From assembly GCA_018241685.1 (NCBI GenBank), contig JAFEDJ010000069.1, forward strand, positions 62,001-126,000: a stretch of 64,000 bases of DNA, in the 5' to 3' direction. A model generated the notes under the pieces. That model did no database searches. It was not told where the DNA came from and saw only the letters and a program-made list of their open reading frames with translations. This DNA comes from Pseudomonadota bacterium (GTDB lineage: Bacteria; Pseudomonadota; Gammaproteobacteria; Burkholderiales; Rhodocyclaceae). Positions 37,382 through 45,720 of the stretch are shown here, piece by piece; the first letter of the stretch is position 1, and each line of letters begins with the position of its first letter. A program made the position numbers and the translations under genes.

Positions 37382-40162
37382 ATGACCAGCCACACCCAGG
37401 TTCGACCGCGCTCCATCGCCCGTCGCAACGCCGTCCGTTTCCGCCTGTCCCCCGTGGCCGCCGCCATCGCCGCCGTTTCAGTGCTTGCCAGCGGAGCCGT
37501 CCACGCCCAGGAAAAATCCAGCGCCGAGCTGCAATCGGAAATCACCCGCCTGAAGCAGGCCCTCGAAAAAGCCCAGCAGGAACTGCAGAAGAAGGAAGGC
37601 AGCAGCGCGCCCGCCGCCTCCGCCCCGGCAGCCGCCGAAGCCACCGCACCTGCCAAGGAGGAACCCACCGCCCTCGACGCCGTGGTGATCCGCTCCCGTA
37701 ACCGCATCGAGCGCCTGCAGGACGTGCCGCTGTCGGTCTCCGTCGTCACCGGCAAGGAACTCGACCGCCTCGGCGCCGGCGACATCGCCGAGATCACCAA
37801 GCGCGCCGGCAACATCTCCTGGAACCAGGGCAACCAGCGCACCTCCAGTCTGTCGATTCGCGGCATCGGCAAGCAGGGCCAGACCGAGGCCCAGGACCCG
37901 CCGGTCGGCGTGATCGTGGACGGCGTCAGCTACGCCTACAACGCGCTGACCTCCAGCTTCAACTTCCACGACGTGGAGGCCGTGGAAGTCACCCGCGGCC
38001 CCCAGGGCACGCTGCTCGGCAAGAACGCCAGCCTGGGCGCAGTCAACATCGTCACCCGCAAACCCTCGTTCACCCCCAGCGCCGACTACTCCCTGACCTT
38101 CGGCCAGCGCGACCGCCTGATCGGCAAGCTGGCCGCCGGCGGCCCGCTGATCGACGACCTGCTCGCCTGGCGCGGCAGCTTCGTCGTCGAAAAGGGCCGC
38201 GGCGACATCTACAACCAGAACAACCCCGACCTCACCTACCAGAACATCGAGCGTGTCTCCGGCCGCGTCCAGTTCCTGCTCACGCCGAGCTCCGACTTCA
38301 ACGCCCGTGTCGCGCTGGAGTTGCAGCCCCGCTCGTCCGAAACCACCAACGGCCGCACCATCTACACGCCGACGCCGGCTACCTACGCCGACGGTTCCAA
38401 GAACCCGCTCAGCACCGACGCCTCCACCCGCCTCGGGCGCCGCTGGTTCACCCAGGGCAGCTACAGCTATGCCAACGACTATCTCTATGGCGGCGGCCAG
38501 AACGCCGTCAATGTGGATGCAGCCCGCGGCCTGGTCACCGGCAGCCGTGGCTCTTCCGCCGAGCTCAACTGGGACCTGGGCAGCCACACGCTGACCTCCA
38601 TCTCCGCCTACAAGGACTATCACTTCAACGCGGTGAATGACGAAGGCACGCCCTTCGACATCAACACCAACTCCGGCGGCTTCTGGAACGACTACCGGCA
38701 GGTCAGCCAGGAAATCCGCCTGACTTCAAAGCCGGGCGGTTTCGTGGACTACCAGACCGGCCTCTATTTCATCAACGTTCATAACAGCAACGATTACCGC
38801 CGTTCGTGGGGGAACGATGCCGGCGCGTGGTTCGCCAGCACGGCCCAGTACAACCGCCTGGATGCAGACGCCGCTGGCCGCTCGCTGATGCAGAACTCCC
38901 TCGGCCGGCTGTCCATGTCCTACAACAGCCCGACCGGCTACCAGGCAATCAACAACAAGAGCACAGCGATCTTCGGCCAGGCCAACTGGCACATTTCCGA
39001 GCCCTTCACCATCACCACCGGCCTGCGCCTGACCCAGGAAGACCGTACCAACACCGGCAGCAGCTACATCAAGGACAACGGCAACGGCGGTGAGCTGAAC
39101 CCGGTCTCCGTCAATGGCGTACAACTCGGCGGCTTCAACTCTGACGCCAAGGGCGTGCTGGGCACCAACAATGCAGCGCAACTGGCCGTCGCCGACCTGG
39201 TCGCCCAGAAGTACTTCAACCTCGCGTCCTACTCGGCCCTCTCCGCCGCCCAGAAGCAGCAGGTGGCCGATGCCAAGAACATCCGCGCCTCCAACATCGG
39301 CGTGGTCTTCAACAGCACCGAGGCCGAGCCCTACCGTGCGGTGCTGCCGGCCTTCGTGATCAGCCCGAGCTACAAGTTCAACAACAACCTGACCACCTAC
39401 ACCTCGTGGCAGCACGGCGAGAAGGCCGGTATCGCCCAGCTCACCAACGGCATCTCCAACCAGGTCAAGCCCGAGAAGAACGACTCCTTCGAGATCGGCT
39501 TCAAGTCGGCGCTGCTCGACAAGACGCTGATCCTCAACGCCGACGTCTACGTCACCAACATCCGCGACTACCAGCAGACCACGCGGATCGTTGATGCCTA
39601 CACCACCAACCTGAAGTCCGACGGCACGGTCTACTACACCAACGCCACCGGCAACGTGCCGAAGGTGCAGTCCAAGGGCGTCGAGTTCGACGGCGTGTAC
39701 GCCGGCATCAAGAACACCACGATCCGCTTCTCCGGCGCCTACACGGATGCCCGCTACAAGGACTTCAAGAACTCGGCACAACCCAACGAGAACGGCTACA
39801 CCGGCGCGGCGCCGTACCAGGATGTCTCCGGCCAGACGCTGCCGGGCGCCTCGAAGTGGACCTTCAACGTCGGCGCCGACTACAACCGCCCGGTGTTTGG
39901 CGACAAGCTGTTCCACGCCAGCTTCAACACGGCCTATTACAGCCGCTTCAACTCCGACGTCTCCCTGTCCAGCTATTCGTGGATTCCGGACTACAGCGTC
40001 ACCGACCTGTCGGTGGGCATCGGCAAGGCCGACCGCTCCTACGACGTAAGCCTGCTGGTGAAGAACGCCTTCAACGACAGCACCCCGATGTCCGCCACCT
40101 GGAACAGCTACGTGCCCGCAGTACCCCGCTGGGTCGGCGTGATGTTCACCGGCAAGCTGTAA
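37382..40162 (+). CDS. TonB-dependent receptor with N-terminal coiled-coil extension, paralogue
   Basis: A 926-residue outer-membrane receptor paralogous to the one before it. A long basic N-terminal region and signal (AAAIAAVSVLASGAVHA) precede a coiled coil (SAELQSEITRLKQALEKAQQEL), an Ala/Pro linker, the plug (LDAVVIRSRNRIERLQDVPLSVSVVTG, SLSIRGIGKQG, VIVDGVSYAY, VEVTRGPQGTLLGKNASLGAVNI) and a barrel ending WVGVMFTGKL. AGGA lies about 12 bases before the ATG at 37382. An intrinsic terminator follows at 40191. Like its neighbour it has its own sigma-54 type promoter, so the two may respond to one signal but are not simply cotranscribed. Confidence 0.93.
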   Translation: MTSHTQVRPRSIARRNAVRFRLSPVAAAIAAVSVLASGAVHAQEKSSAELQSEITRLKQALEKAQQELQKKEGSSAPAASAPAAAEATAPAKEEPTALDAVVIRSRNRIERLQDVPLSVSVVTGKELDRLGAGDIAEITKRAGNISWNQGNQRTSSLSIRGIGKQGQTEAQDPPVGVIVDGVSYAYNALTSSFNFHDVEAVEVTRGPQGTLLGKNASLGAVNIVTRKPSFTPSADYSLTFGQRDRLIGKLAAGGPLIDDLLAWRGSFVVEKGRGDIYNQNNPDLTYQNIERVSGRVQFLLTPSSDFNARVALELQPRSSETTNGRTIYTPTPATYADGSKNPLSTDASTRLGRRWFTQGSYSYANDYLYGGGQNAVNVDAARGLVTGSRGSSAELNWDLGSHTLTSISAYKDYHFNAVNDEGTPFDINTNSGGFWNDYRQVSQEIRLTSKPGGFVDYQTGLYFINVHNSNDYRRSWGNDAGAWFASTAQYNRLDADAAGRSLMQNSLGRLSMSYNSPTGYQAINNKSTAIFGQANWHISEPFTITTGLRLTQEDRTNTGSSYIKDNGNGGELNPVSVNGVQLGGFNSDAKGVLGTNNAAQLAVADLVAQKYFNLASYSALSAAQKQQVADAKNIRASNIGVVFNSTEAEPYRAVLPAFVISPSYKFNNNLTTYTSWQHGEKAGIAQLTNGISNQVKPEKNDSFEIGFKSALLDKTLILNADVYVTNIRDYQQTTRIVDAYTTNLKSDGTVYYTNATGNVPKVQSKGVEFDGVYAGIKNTTIRFSGAYTDARYKDFKNSAQPNENGYTGAAPYQDVSGQTLPGASKWTFNVGADYNRPVFGDKLFHASFNTAYYSRFNSDVSLSSYSWIPDYSVTDLSVGIGKADRSYDVSLLVKNAFNDSTPMSATWNSYVPAVPRWVGVMFTGKL

Positions 40163-40190
40163 GCAAGAACCTCCTCGTCTCTCGAGATTC

Positions 40191-40218
40191 CCCCCGGGGC
40201 AACCCGGGGGTTCTTTTT
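40191..40218 (+). terminator. Intrinsic terminator after the second TonB receptor
   Basis: CCCCCGGG (40191-40198) and CCCGGGGG (40203-40210) pair around a GCAA tetraloop, followed at once by TTCTTTTT (40211-40218). This is a canonical rho-independent terminator. Confidence 0.9.
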
Positions 40219-40234
40219 CGGCTACGAGTGCTTT

Positions 40235-40286
40235 GAATTCAGCAGCGCCCTGCGCCGATTCCAGCAGGCTCTTTGCTGCTGAATTC
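40235..40286. repeat. 12-bp inverted repeat upstream of the PepSY operon promoter
   Basis: GAATTCAGCAGC (40235-40246) recurs in reverse complement at 40275-40286 across a 28-base spacer, with partial pairing continuing outward. Its centre is about 90 bases upstream of the start predicted from the promoter at 40327, so it may be an activator binding site. Confidence 0.5.
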
Positions 40287-40326
40287 CAAGCCCTTGATAA
40301 CAAAGACCCCTTCAGCACAAAGGGAA

Positions 40327-40341
40327 TGGCATCAAGCTTGC
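40327..40341 (+). promoter_or_regulatory. Sigma-54 type promoter for the PepSY-lectin-dsbD operon
   Basis: TGGCAT, five bases, TTGC with GG and GC 10 bases apart, the same form as the element at 37326. It predicts a start near 40353 and a leader of about 70 bases before the GTG at 40424. Confidence 0.7.
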
Positions 40342-40423
40342 CTATTCACCGGGATCGCCACTCCGGCGTCATTCCGGAACTCCGTTTCCGGCCCCTGTCG
40401 TCCGCCACAAGAAAGGCATCCCG

Positions 40424-42004
40424 GTGAAACGTCTCCTGTATCAGATCCATCGCTGGGCCGGCATTGGCCTGGCCTTGTTCATGTTCGTCTGGTTCCTGTC
40501 CGGCCTGGTCATCATGTACGCCGCCCCGTCGGCGCTGGGCAAGGCCGAACAACTGGCCCACCGCGAGCGGCTGAACCCTGAGTTCGGCTGGCTGAGCCTC
40601 GGCGAAGCGTGGACACGCAGCGCCGCCAGGCGCCCGCAGGGCAAGGCCGTCGTCACCGACGCGCGTCTGGTCCGCCAGGCCAACCAGCCCCTGTGGCTGG
40701 TGGAAGACAGCCGCGGCGGACGTTTCGCGCTGTCCGCCACGGACGGCCGCGTACACGAGACCTCCGCCGACGAGGCCGCACACATCGCGGCCCAGTGGCT
40801 GGCCACCGACAGCGAGCCGGTCGCCACCGCGCCGACCTACCTGGACACCGGCATCCAGGACAGCGCCGTGCGCAACCAGGAGGCGCTGCGCCCCTTCCAC
40901 CGCTTCACGGTCGGCGACAGCGGGCGCGAGCTGCTGATCTCCGCGCGCACCGGCGAAGTGGTGCGCGACTCGACCCGCCTCGACCGCGCGCTTTACTGGA
41001 CAGGCAACTGGATCCACCTGCTGCGCCCCCTCGAAACCGCCGGCCTCAGCGCCGACACCCGCCGCACGGTGCTGGCCTGGCTCGGCTTCATCGCCTTCGC
41101 CGCCTGCCTCACCGGCCTCATCATCGGCTGGCAGCGCTGGCGGCCGGGCTGGGGCGGCCGCCCCACCTACAGCCAGGGGCGCAAGCAGCCCTACCGGGAG
41201 TTCTGGTTCAAGTACCACTTCTGGGCCGGCCTGCTCGGCGGCAGCGCCGCGCTGCTGTGGGCTATCAGCGGCTACCTGAGCAACAACCCGTTCCAGTTCT
41301 TCTCCCCCGCAACGCCCAGCAAGGAGGAACTGGCCCGCTACCAGGGCGCCGAAATGCCGACCGTGATGCGCGACTGGCATCCGTCCGCCTTCGTCACCGC
41401 CGACGAGAGCCGCCGCGTCGTCGAACTCGCCTGGCGCCGTCTCGGCGACCAGGCCGTGCTGGTCGCCCAGTCCGCAGACGGCAGCCGCCAGCCGCACAAC
41501 GTGGAGGCCAGCGTGAGCGGCTTCGGCGCTGCCGCGCTGGCCCAGGCCGCCGAACGCCTGGCCCCGGGCAGCAAGGTCACCGCCCAGACCGTTCTCACCG
41601 ACTACGACAGCTACTACTACCCGCGCCACCACCAGGGCGCCGTCGAGCGCCCGCTGCCGGTGGTCCGCGTGGACCTGGACGACAAGGCCGCCACCCGGCT
41701 CTACATCGACCCGCAGGACGGTCGCCTGCTCCTGCGCCAGGACGACAGCCGCCGCGTCTATCGCTGGCTGTACTCCGCGCTGCACCACTGGGACTTCGGC
41801 GTGCTCTACCAGCGCCCCGTGTGGGATGCCTGGATGCTGGTGTGGGTGCTGCTCGGCGTGGTGCTCGGCGCCAGCAGCCTGGTGATCGGCTGGAAGCGCC
41901 TGCACCGTACCTTCGAAACCGACAAGCCGAAGCCCAAGGCCAAGCCCGGCAAGCCCCAGGGCGCCGGCCAGCCGCGCCTGGCCGCCGACAGCCCGGCAAG
42001 CTGA
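40424..42004 (+). CDS. PepSY-domain inner-membrane protein
   Basis: A 526-residue PepSY-associated membrane protein. The N-terminus LLYQIHRWAGIGLALFMFVWFLSGLVIMY is the typical first helix with the conserved HRW motif. Further helices lie near 210-230, 265-285 and 465-490, with PepSY-type periplasmic domains between them (ARTGEVVRDSTRLDRAL; RLYIDPQDGRLLLRQDDSRRVYRWLYSALHHWDF). Such proteins often accompany TonB receptors in metal or siderophore uptake, sometimes as ferric reductases. The start is GTG at 40424 with AAAGG upstream; it follows a sigma-54 type promoter and heads a four-gene operon. Confidence 0.88.
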   Translation: MKRLLYQIHRWAGIGLALFMFVWFLSGLVIMYAAPSALGKAEQLAHRERLNPEFGWLSLGEAWTRSAARRPQGKAVVTDARLVRQANQPLWLVEDSRGGRFALSATDGRVHETSADEAAHIAAQWLATDSEPVATAPTYLDTGIQDSAVRNQEALRPFHRFTVGDSGRELLISARTGEVVRDSTRLDRALYWTGNWIHLLRPLETAGLSADTRRTVLAWLGFIAFAACLTGLIIGWQRWRPGWGGRPTYSQGRKQPYREFWFKYHFWAGLLGGSAALLWAISGYLSNNPFQFFSPATPSKEELARYQGAEMPTVMRDWHPSAFVTADESRRVVELAWRRLGDQAVLVAQSADGSRQPHNVEASVSGFGAAALAQAAERLAPGSKVTAQTVLTDYDSYYYPRHHQGAVERPLPVVRVDLDDKAATRLYIDPQDGRLLLRQDDSRRVYRWLYSALHHWDFGVLYQRPVWDAWMLVWVLLGVVLGASSLVIGWKRLHRTFETDKPKPKAKPGKPQGAGQPRLAADSPAS

Positions 42005-42038
42005 ACACCGCTTTTACAACCGACCTAGGAAACACCGC

Positions 42039-42725
42039 ATGAAGCGCACCACCCTCATCGCCGCCAGCCTCGTCCTCGCCGCCGGCGCCGCCATCGCCCA
42101 GCAGGCCACCGAGGCGCCCAAGCTGCCCCTCGGCTTCTTCGTCACCAGCGTCGGTGTCGGCAAGGGTGCCGACCTGGGTGGCCTGGCCGGCGCCGATGCC
42201 CACTGCCAGAAGCTGGCCGCCGCCGTCGGCGCCGGCAACCGGACCTGGCACGCCTACCTGAGCACCCAGGCCACCGACGGCCAGCCGGCCGTCAACGCCC
42301 GCGACCGCATCGGCAAGGGCCCGTGGGCCAACGCCAAGAACGCCATCGTCGCCAACGACGTGGCCCACCTGCACGGCGACACCGTCGAGCTCGGCCAGCT
42401 CGGCAGCAACCTGCACCGCACCACCGCGCTGACCGAGAAGGGCGAGCCGATCAAGGGCGTCGGCGACACCCCGAACCAGCACGACATCATCACCGGCTCC
42501 AAGCCCGACGGCCGCGCCTACGCCGACGCCGCCGACCACACCTGCAAGAACTACACGAGCAGCGGCGAAGGCAGCGTGCAGCTGGGCCACTCCGACCGCA
42601 CCAACCGCGGCGCCACCGGCGGCAACGTGTCGTGGAACTCCACGCACCCGAGCCGCGGCTGCAGCCAGGACGCGCTGATCGCCACCGGCGGCGCCGGCTA
42701 CTTCTACTGCTTCGCCACCAACTGA
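42039..42725 (+). CDS. Exported lectin-fold (DUF1554-like) protein
   Basis: A 228-residue exported protein with signal peptide LIAASLVLAAGAAIAQ. The body contains GFFVTSVGVGKGADLGGLAGADAHC, then RTWHAYLSTQ and, near the end, HPSRGCSQ and AGYFYCFATN. This cysteine/tryptophan pattern resembles the C-type-lectin-like fold of DUF1554/endostatin-type proteins, which bind surface ligands. The Cys spacing suggests two disulfides, fitting a neighbour that handles periplasmic thiols. It lies 34 bases after the PepSY gene and 62 before the dsbD gene. Confidence 0.7.
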   Translation: MKRTTLIAASLVLAAGAAIAQQATEAPKLPLGFFVTSVGVGKGADLGGLAGADAHCQKLAAAVGAGNRTWHAYLSTQATDGQPAVNARDRIGKGPWANAKNAIVANDVAHLHGDTVELGQLGSNLHRTTALTEKGEPIKGVGDTPNQHDIITGSKPDGRAYADAADHTCKNYTSSGEGSVQLGHSDRTNRGATGGNVSWNSTHPSRGCSQDALIATGGAGYFYCFATN

Positions 42726-42733
42726 TCCACCCC

Positions 42734-42752
42734 GCCCCGGCCTGGCCGGGGC
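42734..42752 (+). other. 8-bp GC hairpin between lectin-fold and dsbD genes
   Basis: GCCCCGGC (42734-42741) pairs with 42745-42752 around a 3-base loop. No T tract follows, so it may lower transcript passage or protect the upstream mRNA rather than end transcription. Confidence 0.45.
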
Positions 42753-42787
42753 ACCCGCACGGGGCCGCTCCCCGCCCAACGTCCGCC

Positions 42788-44968
42788 ATGCCTACCTTCT
42801 CCTCCGCACGCATTGCCTCCGGCCTGGCCCTTCTGGCCTTGAGCCTGGCTGCAGACGCCGGCTTCGCCGCGTCGTCCCGCGCCAGCACGCCGCAGGTCGA
42901 GGCCGAACTCGTCGCCTCCGCCGCCGCCATCCGCCCCGGCGACAAGATCCAGCTCGGCGTGCGCCAGAAGATCATTCCCCACTGGCACACCTACTGGGTC
43001 AATCCCGGCGACTCCGGCCTCGCCATGCAGATCGCGTGGAGGTTGCCCGACGGCGCCCGCGCCGGCGACATCCAGTGGCCGACGCCCGGCCGCTTCAAGC
43101 TCGGCCCGGTGGTCAACTACGGTTACGAAAACGAGGTCACGCTGCTCACCACCGTCACGGCGCCGGCCACCCTGCCAGCCGGCGGACGCTTTCCGGTGAG
43201 GGCCACGGTGGACTGGCTGGTCTGCCAGGAAACCTGCATCCCGCAGCAGGTCGAGCTGGAACTGACGCTGCCCGTGCAGGCCGCCGGCAGCGCCGTCGGC
43301 CCCGGCAGTCCGCTGATCGAAGCGGCCCGCGCCCAGCTCCCGGCAAGCACCCCGTGGCCCGTCGAGGCTCACGCCAGCAAGGACGCCCTGACGCTGCGCA
43401 TCGCCGATGCGCGGCTGGCCGCCCGTTTCGCCAGCCAAGCCCCGGGCGAGCTGTGGTTCTACGCCGAGCAGTGGGGCAAGACCGCCCACGACGCGCCGCA
43501 GCCGGTCACCGTCGTCGGCGACAGCCTGGAGATCCGCATCAAGCCCGGCGACGAGCCGCCGAAGGATGGCGAAACCCTCGCCGGCGTGTTGAGCATCCGC
43601 GACGATGATGGCCAGACCCGCGGCTACCGCATCGCGGCGCCGGTATCCGTCACCGCCGGGGCCAGCGCCGTGGCGCCGCCAACCGGCGACAACGCCGGAA
43701 GCTCCGGTCTCTCCGTCGGCATGGCCGTGCTGCTGGCCCTCGCCGGCGGGCTGATCCTCAACCTGATGCCCTGCGTTTTCCCGGTGCTGTCGATCAAGGC
43801 CCTGTCGCTGCTGCGCCACGCCGGCCACGACCGGGCGCTGGTACGCCTGCAGGGCCTCGCCTACACCGGCGGCGTGCTGGCCAGCTTTGCCGCCCTCGGC
43901 GCCGTGCTGATCGTCCTCAAGGCCGGCGGTGCGCAGGTCGGCTGGGGCTTCCAGTTCCAGTCGCCGCCCTTCGTGCTGGCGGTGGCCTACCTGATGTTCG
44001 CGGTCGGCCTCAGCCTGTCCGGCGTGTTCACGCTGGGCGCCTCGGCAACCGGCCTCGGCGCCTCGCTGGCCGACAAGCCGGGTTATGCCGGCAGCTTCTT
44101 CACCGGCGTGCTGGCCACCGTGGTCGCCACGCCGTGCACCGCCCCCTTCATGGGCGCCGCCCTCGGCTTCGCGCTGGGCCAGCCGGCGCCGGTTCTGCTG
44201 GCGGTGTTCCTCAGCCTCGGCCTGGGCCTCGCCCTGCCCTATCTGCTGCTGTGCTTCTGGCCGGCGCTGCAGCGCGCGCTGCCGCGCCCCGGCGTGTGGA
44301 TGGAACGGGTCAAGCAGGCGCTGGCCTTCCCGATGTACGGCGCCGCCGTTTGGCTGGTGTGGGTGCTGGCCCAGCAGGCCGGCCCCAACGCCATCGCCAT
44401 CGCACTGGGTGGCATGCTGGCCATCGCCTTCGCCGCGTGGCTCTACGACAGCAGCCGCAACGCCCACGTGTTCGCCCGCCACGGCAGCACCGGCCTGGCC
44501 GTGCTGACGCTGCTCGCGGCGCTGCTCGGCGGCTACGCCGGCGTGCAGGCCAACGCTGCCACGCCGGCCACCGCCGGCGCCGCCAAACACGCCTGGGAGC
44601 CCTACAGCAAGGTCCGCTTCGACGAACTGCGCGCCGCCGGCAAGCCGGTGTTCGTCAATTTCACCGCTGCCTGGTGCATCACCTGCCTGGCCAACGAGAA
44701 GGTCGCCCTCAGCGACGTCGGCGTGGCCGACGCCTTCCGCCAGGCCGGCATCACCTACCTGAAGGGCGACTGGACCAACCAGGACCCGCAGATCTCCGCC
44801 CACCTGGCCGAGTTCGGGCGCAGCGGCGTGCCGCTGTACCTGCTCTACCCGGCTGGCACCGGCAGCGCACCGCAGGTGCTGCCCCAGCTGCTCACCCCCA
44901 ACACGGTCCTGTCCGCTATCGCCGCGGCCGGGCCGGGCACCGCTTCCCCCAAACTCGCCAAGGAGTAA
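42788..44968 (+). CDS. DsbD/ScsB-type thiol:disulfide transporter
   Basis: A 726-residue membrane protein with the DsbD three-part layout. The periplasmic N-terminal domain has the Cys pair LVCQETCIP. The membrane domain has the two conserved cysteines in NLMPCVFPVLS and ATPCTAPFMG. A C-terminal thioredoxin domain carries CITC (Cys630, Cys633). It moves electrons from cytoplasmic thioredoxin to periplasmic proteins. The N-terminal domain (RQKIIPHWHTYWVNPGDSG) resembles ScsB, linked to copper stress. Here it may recycle the two secreted peroxiredoxins and the redoxin encoded next. The ATG at 42788 gives the signal peptide; the longer open frame runs through the lectin gene. Confidence 0.9.
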   Translation: MPTFSSARIASGLALLALSLAADAGFAASSRASTPQVEAELVASAAAIRPGDKIQLGVRQKIIPHWHTYWVNPGDSGLAMQIAWRLPDGARAGDIQWPTPGRFKLGPVVNYGYENEVTLLTTVTAPATLPAGGRFPVRATVDWLVCQETCIPQQVELELTLPVQAAGSAVGPGSPLIEAARAQLPASTPWPVEAHASKDALTLRIADARLAARFASQAPGELWFYAEQWGKTAHDAPQPVTVVGDSLEIRIKPGDEPPKDGETLAGVLSIRDDDGQTRGYRIAAPVSVTAGASAVAPPTGDNAGSSGLSVGMAVLLALAGGLILNLMPCVFPVLSIKALSLLRHAGHDRALVRLQGLAYTGGVLASFAALGAVLIVLKAGGAQVGWGFQFQSPPFVLAVAYLMFAVGLSLSGVFTLGASATGLGASLADKPGYAGSFFTGVLATVVATPCTAPFMGAALGFALGQPAPVLLAVFLSLGLGLALPYLLLCFWPALQRALPRPGVWMERVKQALAFPMYGAAVWLVWVLAQQAGPNAIAIALGGMLAIAFAAWLYDSSRNAHVFARHGSTGLAVLTLLAALLGGYAGVQANAATPATAGAAKHAWEPYSKVRFDELRAAGKPVFVNFTAAWCITCLANEKVALSDVGVADAFRQAGITYLKGDWTNQDPQISAHLAEFGRSGVPLYLLYPAGTGSAPQVLPQLLTPNTVLSAIAAAGPGTASPKLAKE

Positions 44969-44973
44969 TCACG

Positions 44974-45615
44974 ATGCCCTTCGCCCTCGCCCGCAAGCTC
45001 TCCCGCCGCAGCCTGCTCCAGCTTGCCGTCGCCGCGCTGCCGCTGGCCGCCGTCGGCAATGCCCACGCCAACGCCGAGATCGGCCAGCCGGCCCCGGCCT
45101 TCACCGCCCAGGGCGCCGACGGCAAACCGGTCAGCCTGGCCGCCTACAAGGGCAAGACGGTGGTGCTCGAATGGACCAACCACGAATGTCCCTTCGTCGT
45201 GAAGCACTACGAGAGCGGCAACATCCCGCAACTGCAGAAGGACGCCACCGCCAAGGGCGTGGTGTGGCTGCAGGTGATCTCCTCGGCCCCCGGCAAGCAG
45301 GGCCACGTGGAAGGCGCCTCGGCGATCAAGATCAACGGCTTCCGCAATGCCGCGCCGAGCGGCGTGGTGCTCGACCCGGACGGCAAGCTCGGCAGGCTCT
45401 ACGGTGCGCAGACCACGCCGCACCTGTTCATCGTCGATCCGGCCGGCAAGCTGGTGTACAAGGGCGGCATCGACAGCATCCCGTCCACCCGCAAGGACGA
45501 CATCGCCAAGGCCGACAACTACGTCAAGCTGGCTCTCGCCGACCTCGCCGCCAACCGCCCGGTGACCCACGCCAGTACCAAGCCCTACGGATGCTCGGTG
45601 AAGTACGCGGACTGA
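44974..45615 (+). CDS. Exported redoxin/thioredoxin-fold protein with single CPFV cysteine
   Basis: A 213-residue exported protein with a Tat-like leader (SRRSLLQLAVAALPLA) and an AhpC/TSA-type thioredoxin fold (GQPAPAFTAQGADGKPVSLAAYKGKTVVLEW). The active-site region is NHECPFVVKHY with one Cys72 instead of a CxxC, as in peroxiredoxin-like redoxins. Other marks are PHLFIVDPAGKLVYKGGID. It begins 5 bases after the dsbD stop with AAGGAG upstream and is the probable periplasmic partner of that transporter. It ends at a hairpin before a convergent gene. Confidence 0.87.
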   Translation: MPFALARKLSRRSLLQLAVAALPLAAVGNAHANAEIGQPAPAFTAQGADGKPVSLAAYKGKTVVLEWTNHECPFVVKHYESGNIPQLQKDATAKGVVWLQVISSAPGKQGHVEGASAIKINGFRNAAPSGVVLDPDGKLGRLYGAQTTPHLFIVDPAGKLVYKGGIDSIPSTRKDDIAKADNYVKLALADLAANRPVTHASTKPYGCSVKYAD

Positions 45616-45633
45616 AGCACGCGACCATGACAA

Positions 45634-45669
45634 AGGGGCGGGCCGCCGACCATACGGCGCCCCGCCCCT
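45634..45669. terminator. GC-rich hairpin between convergent genes
   Basis: AGGGGCGGG (45634-45642) pairs with 45661-45669, with an inner 5-bp stem (45644-45648 and 45655-45659). No T tract, but the position between the redoxin gene and the convergent small gene fits a terminator for the operon. Confidence 0.6.
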
Positions 45670-45720
45670 CTCTCATTCAATCCATCATCCCGCCACAGTG
45701 GGAATCAGATCGCGGGACGA

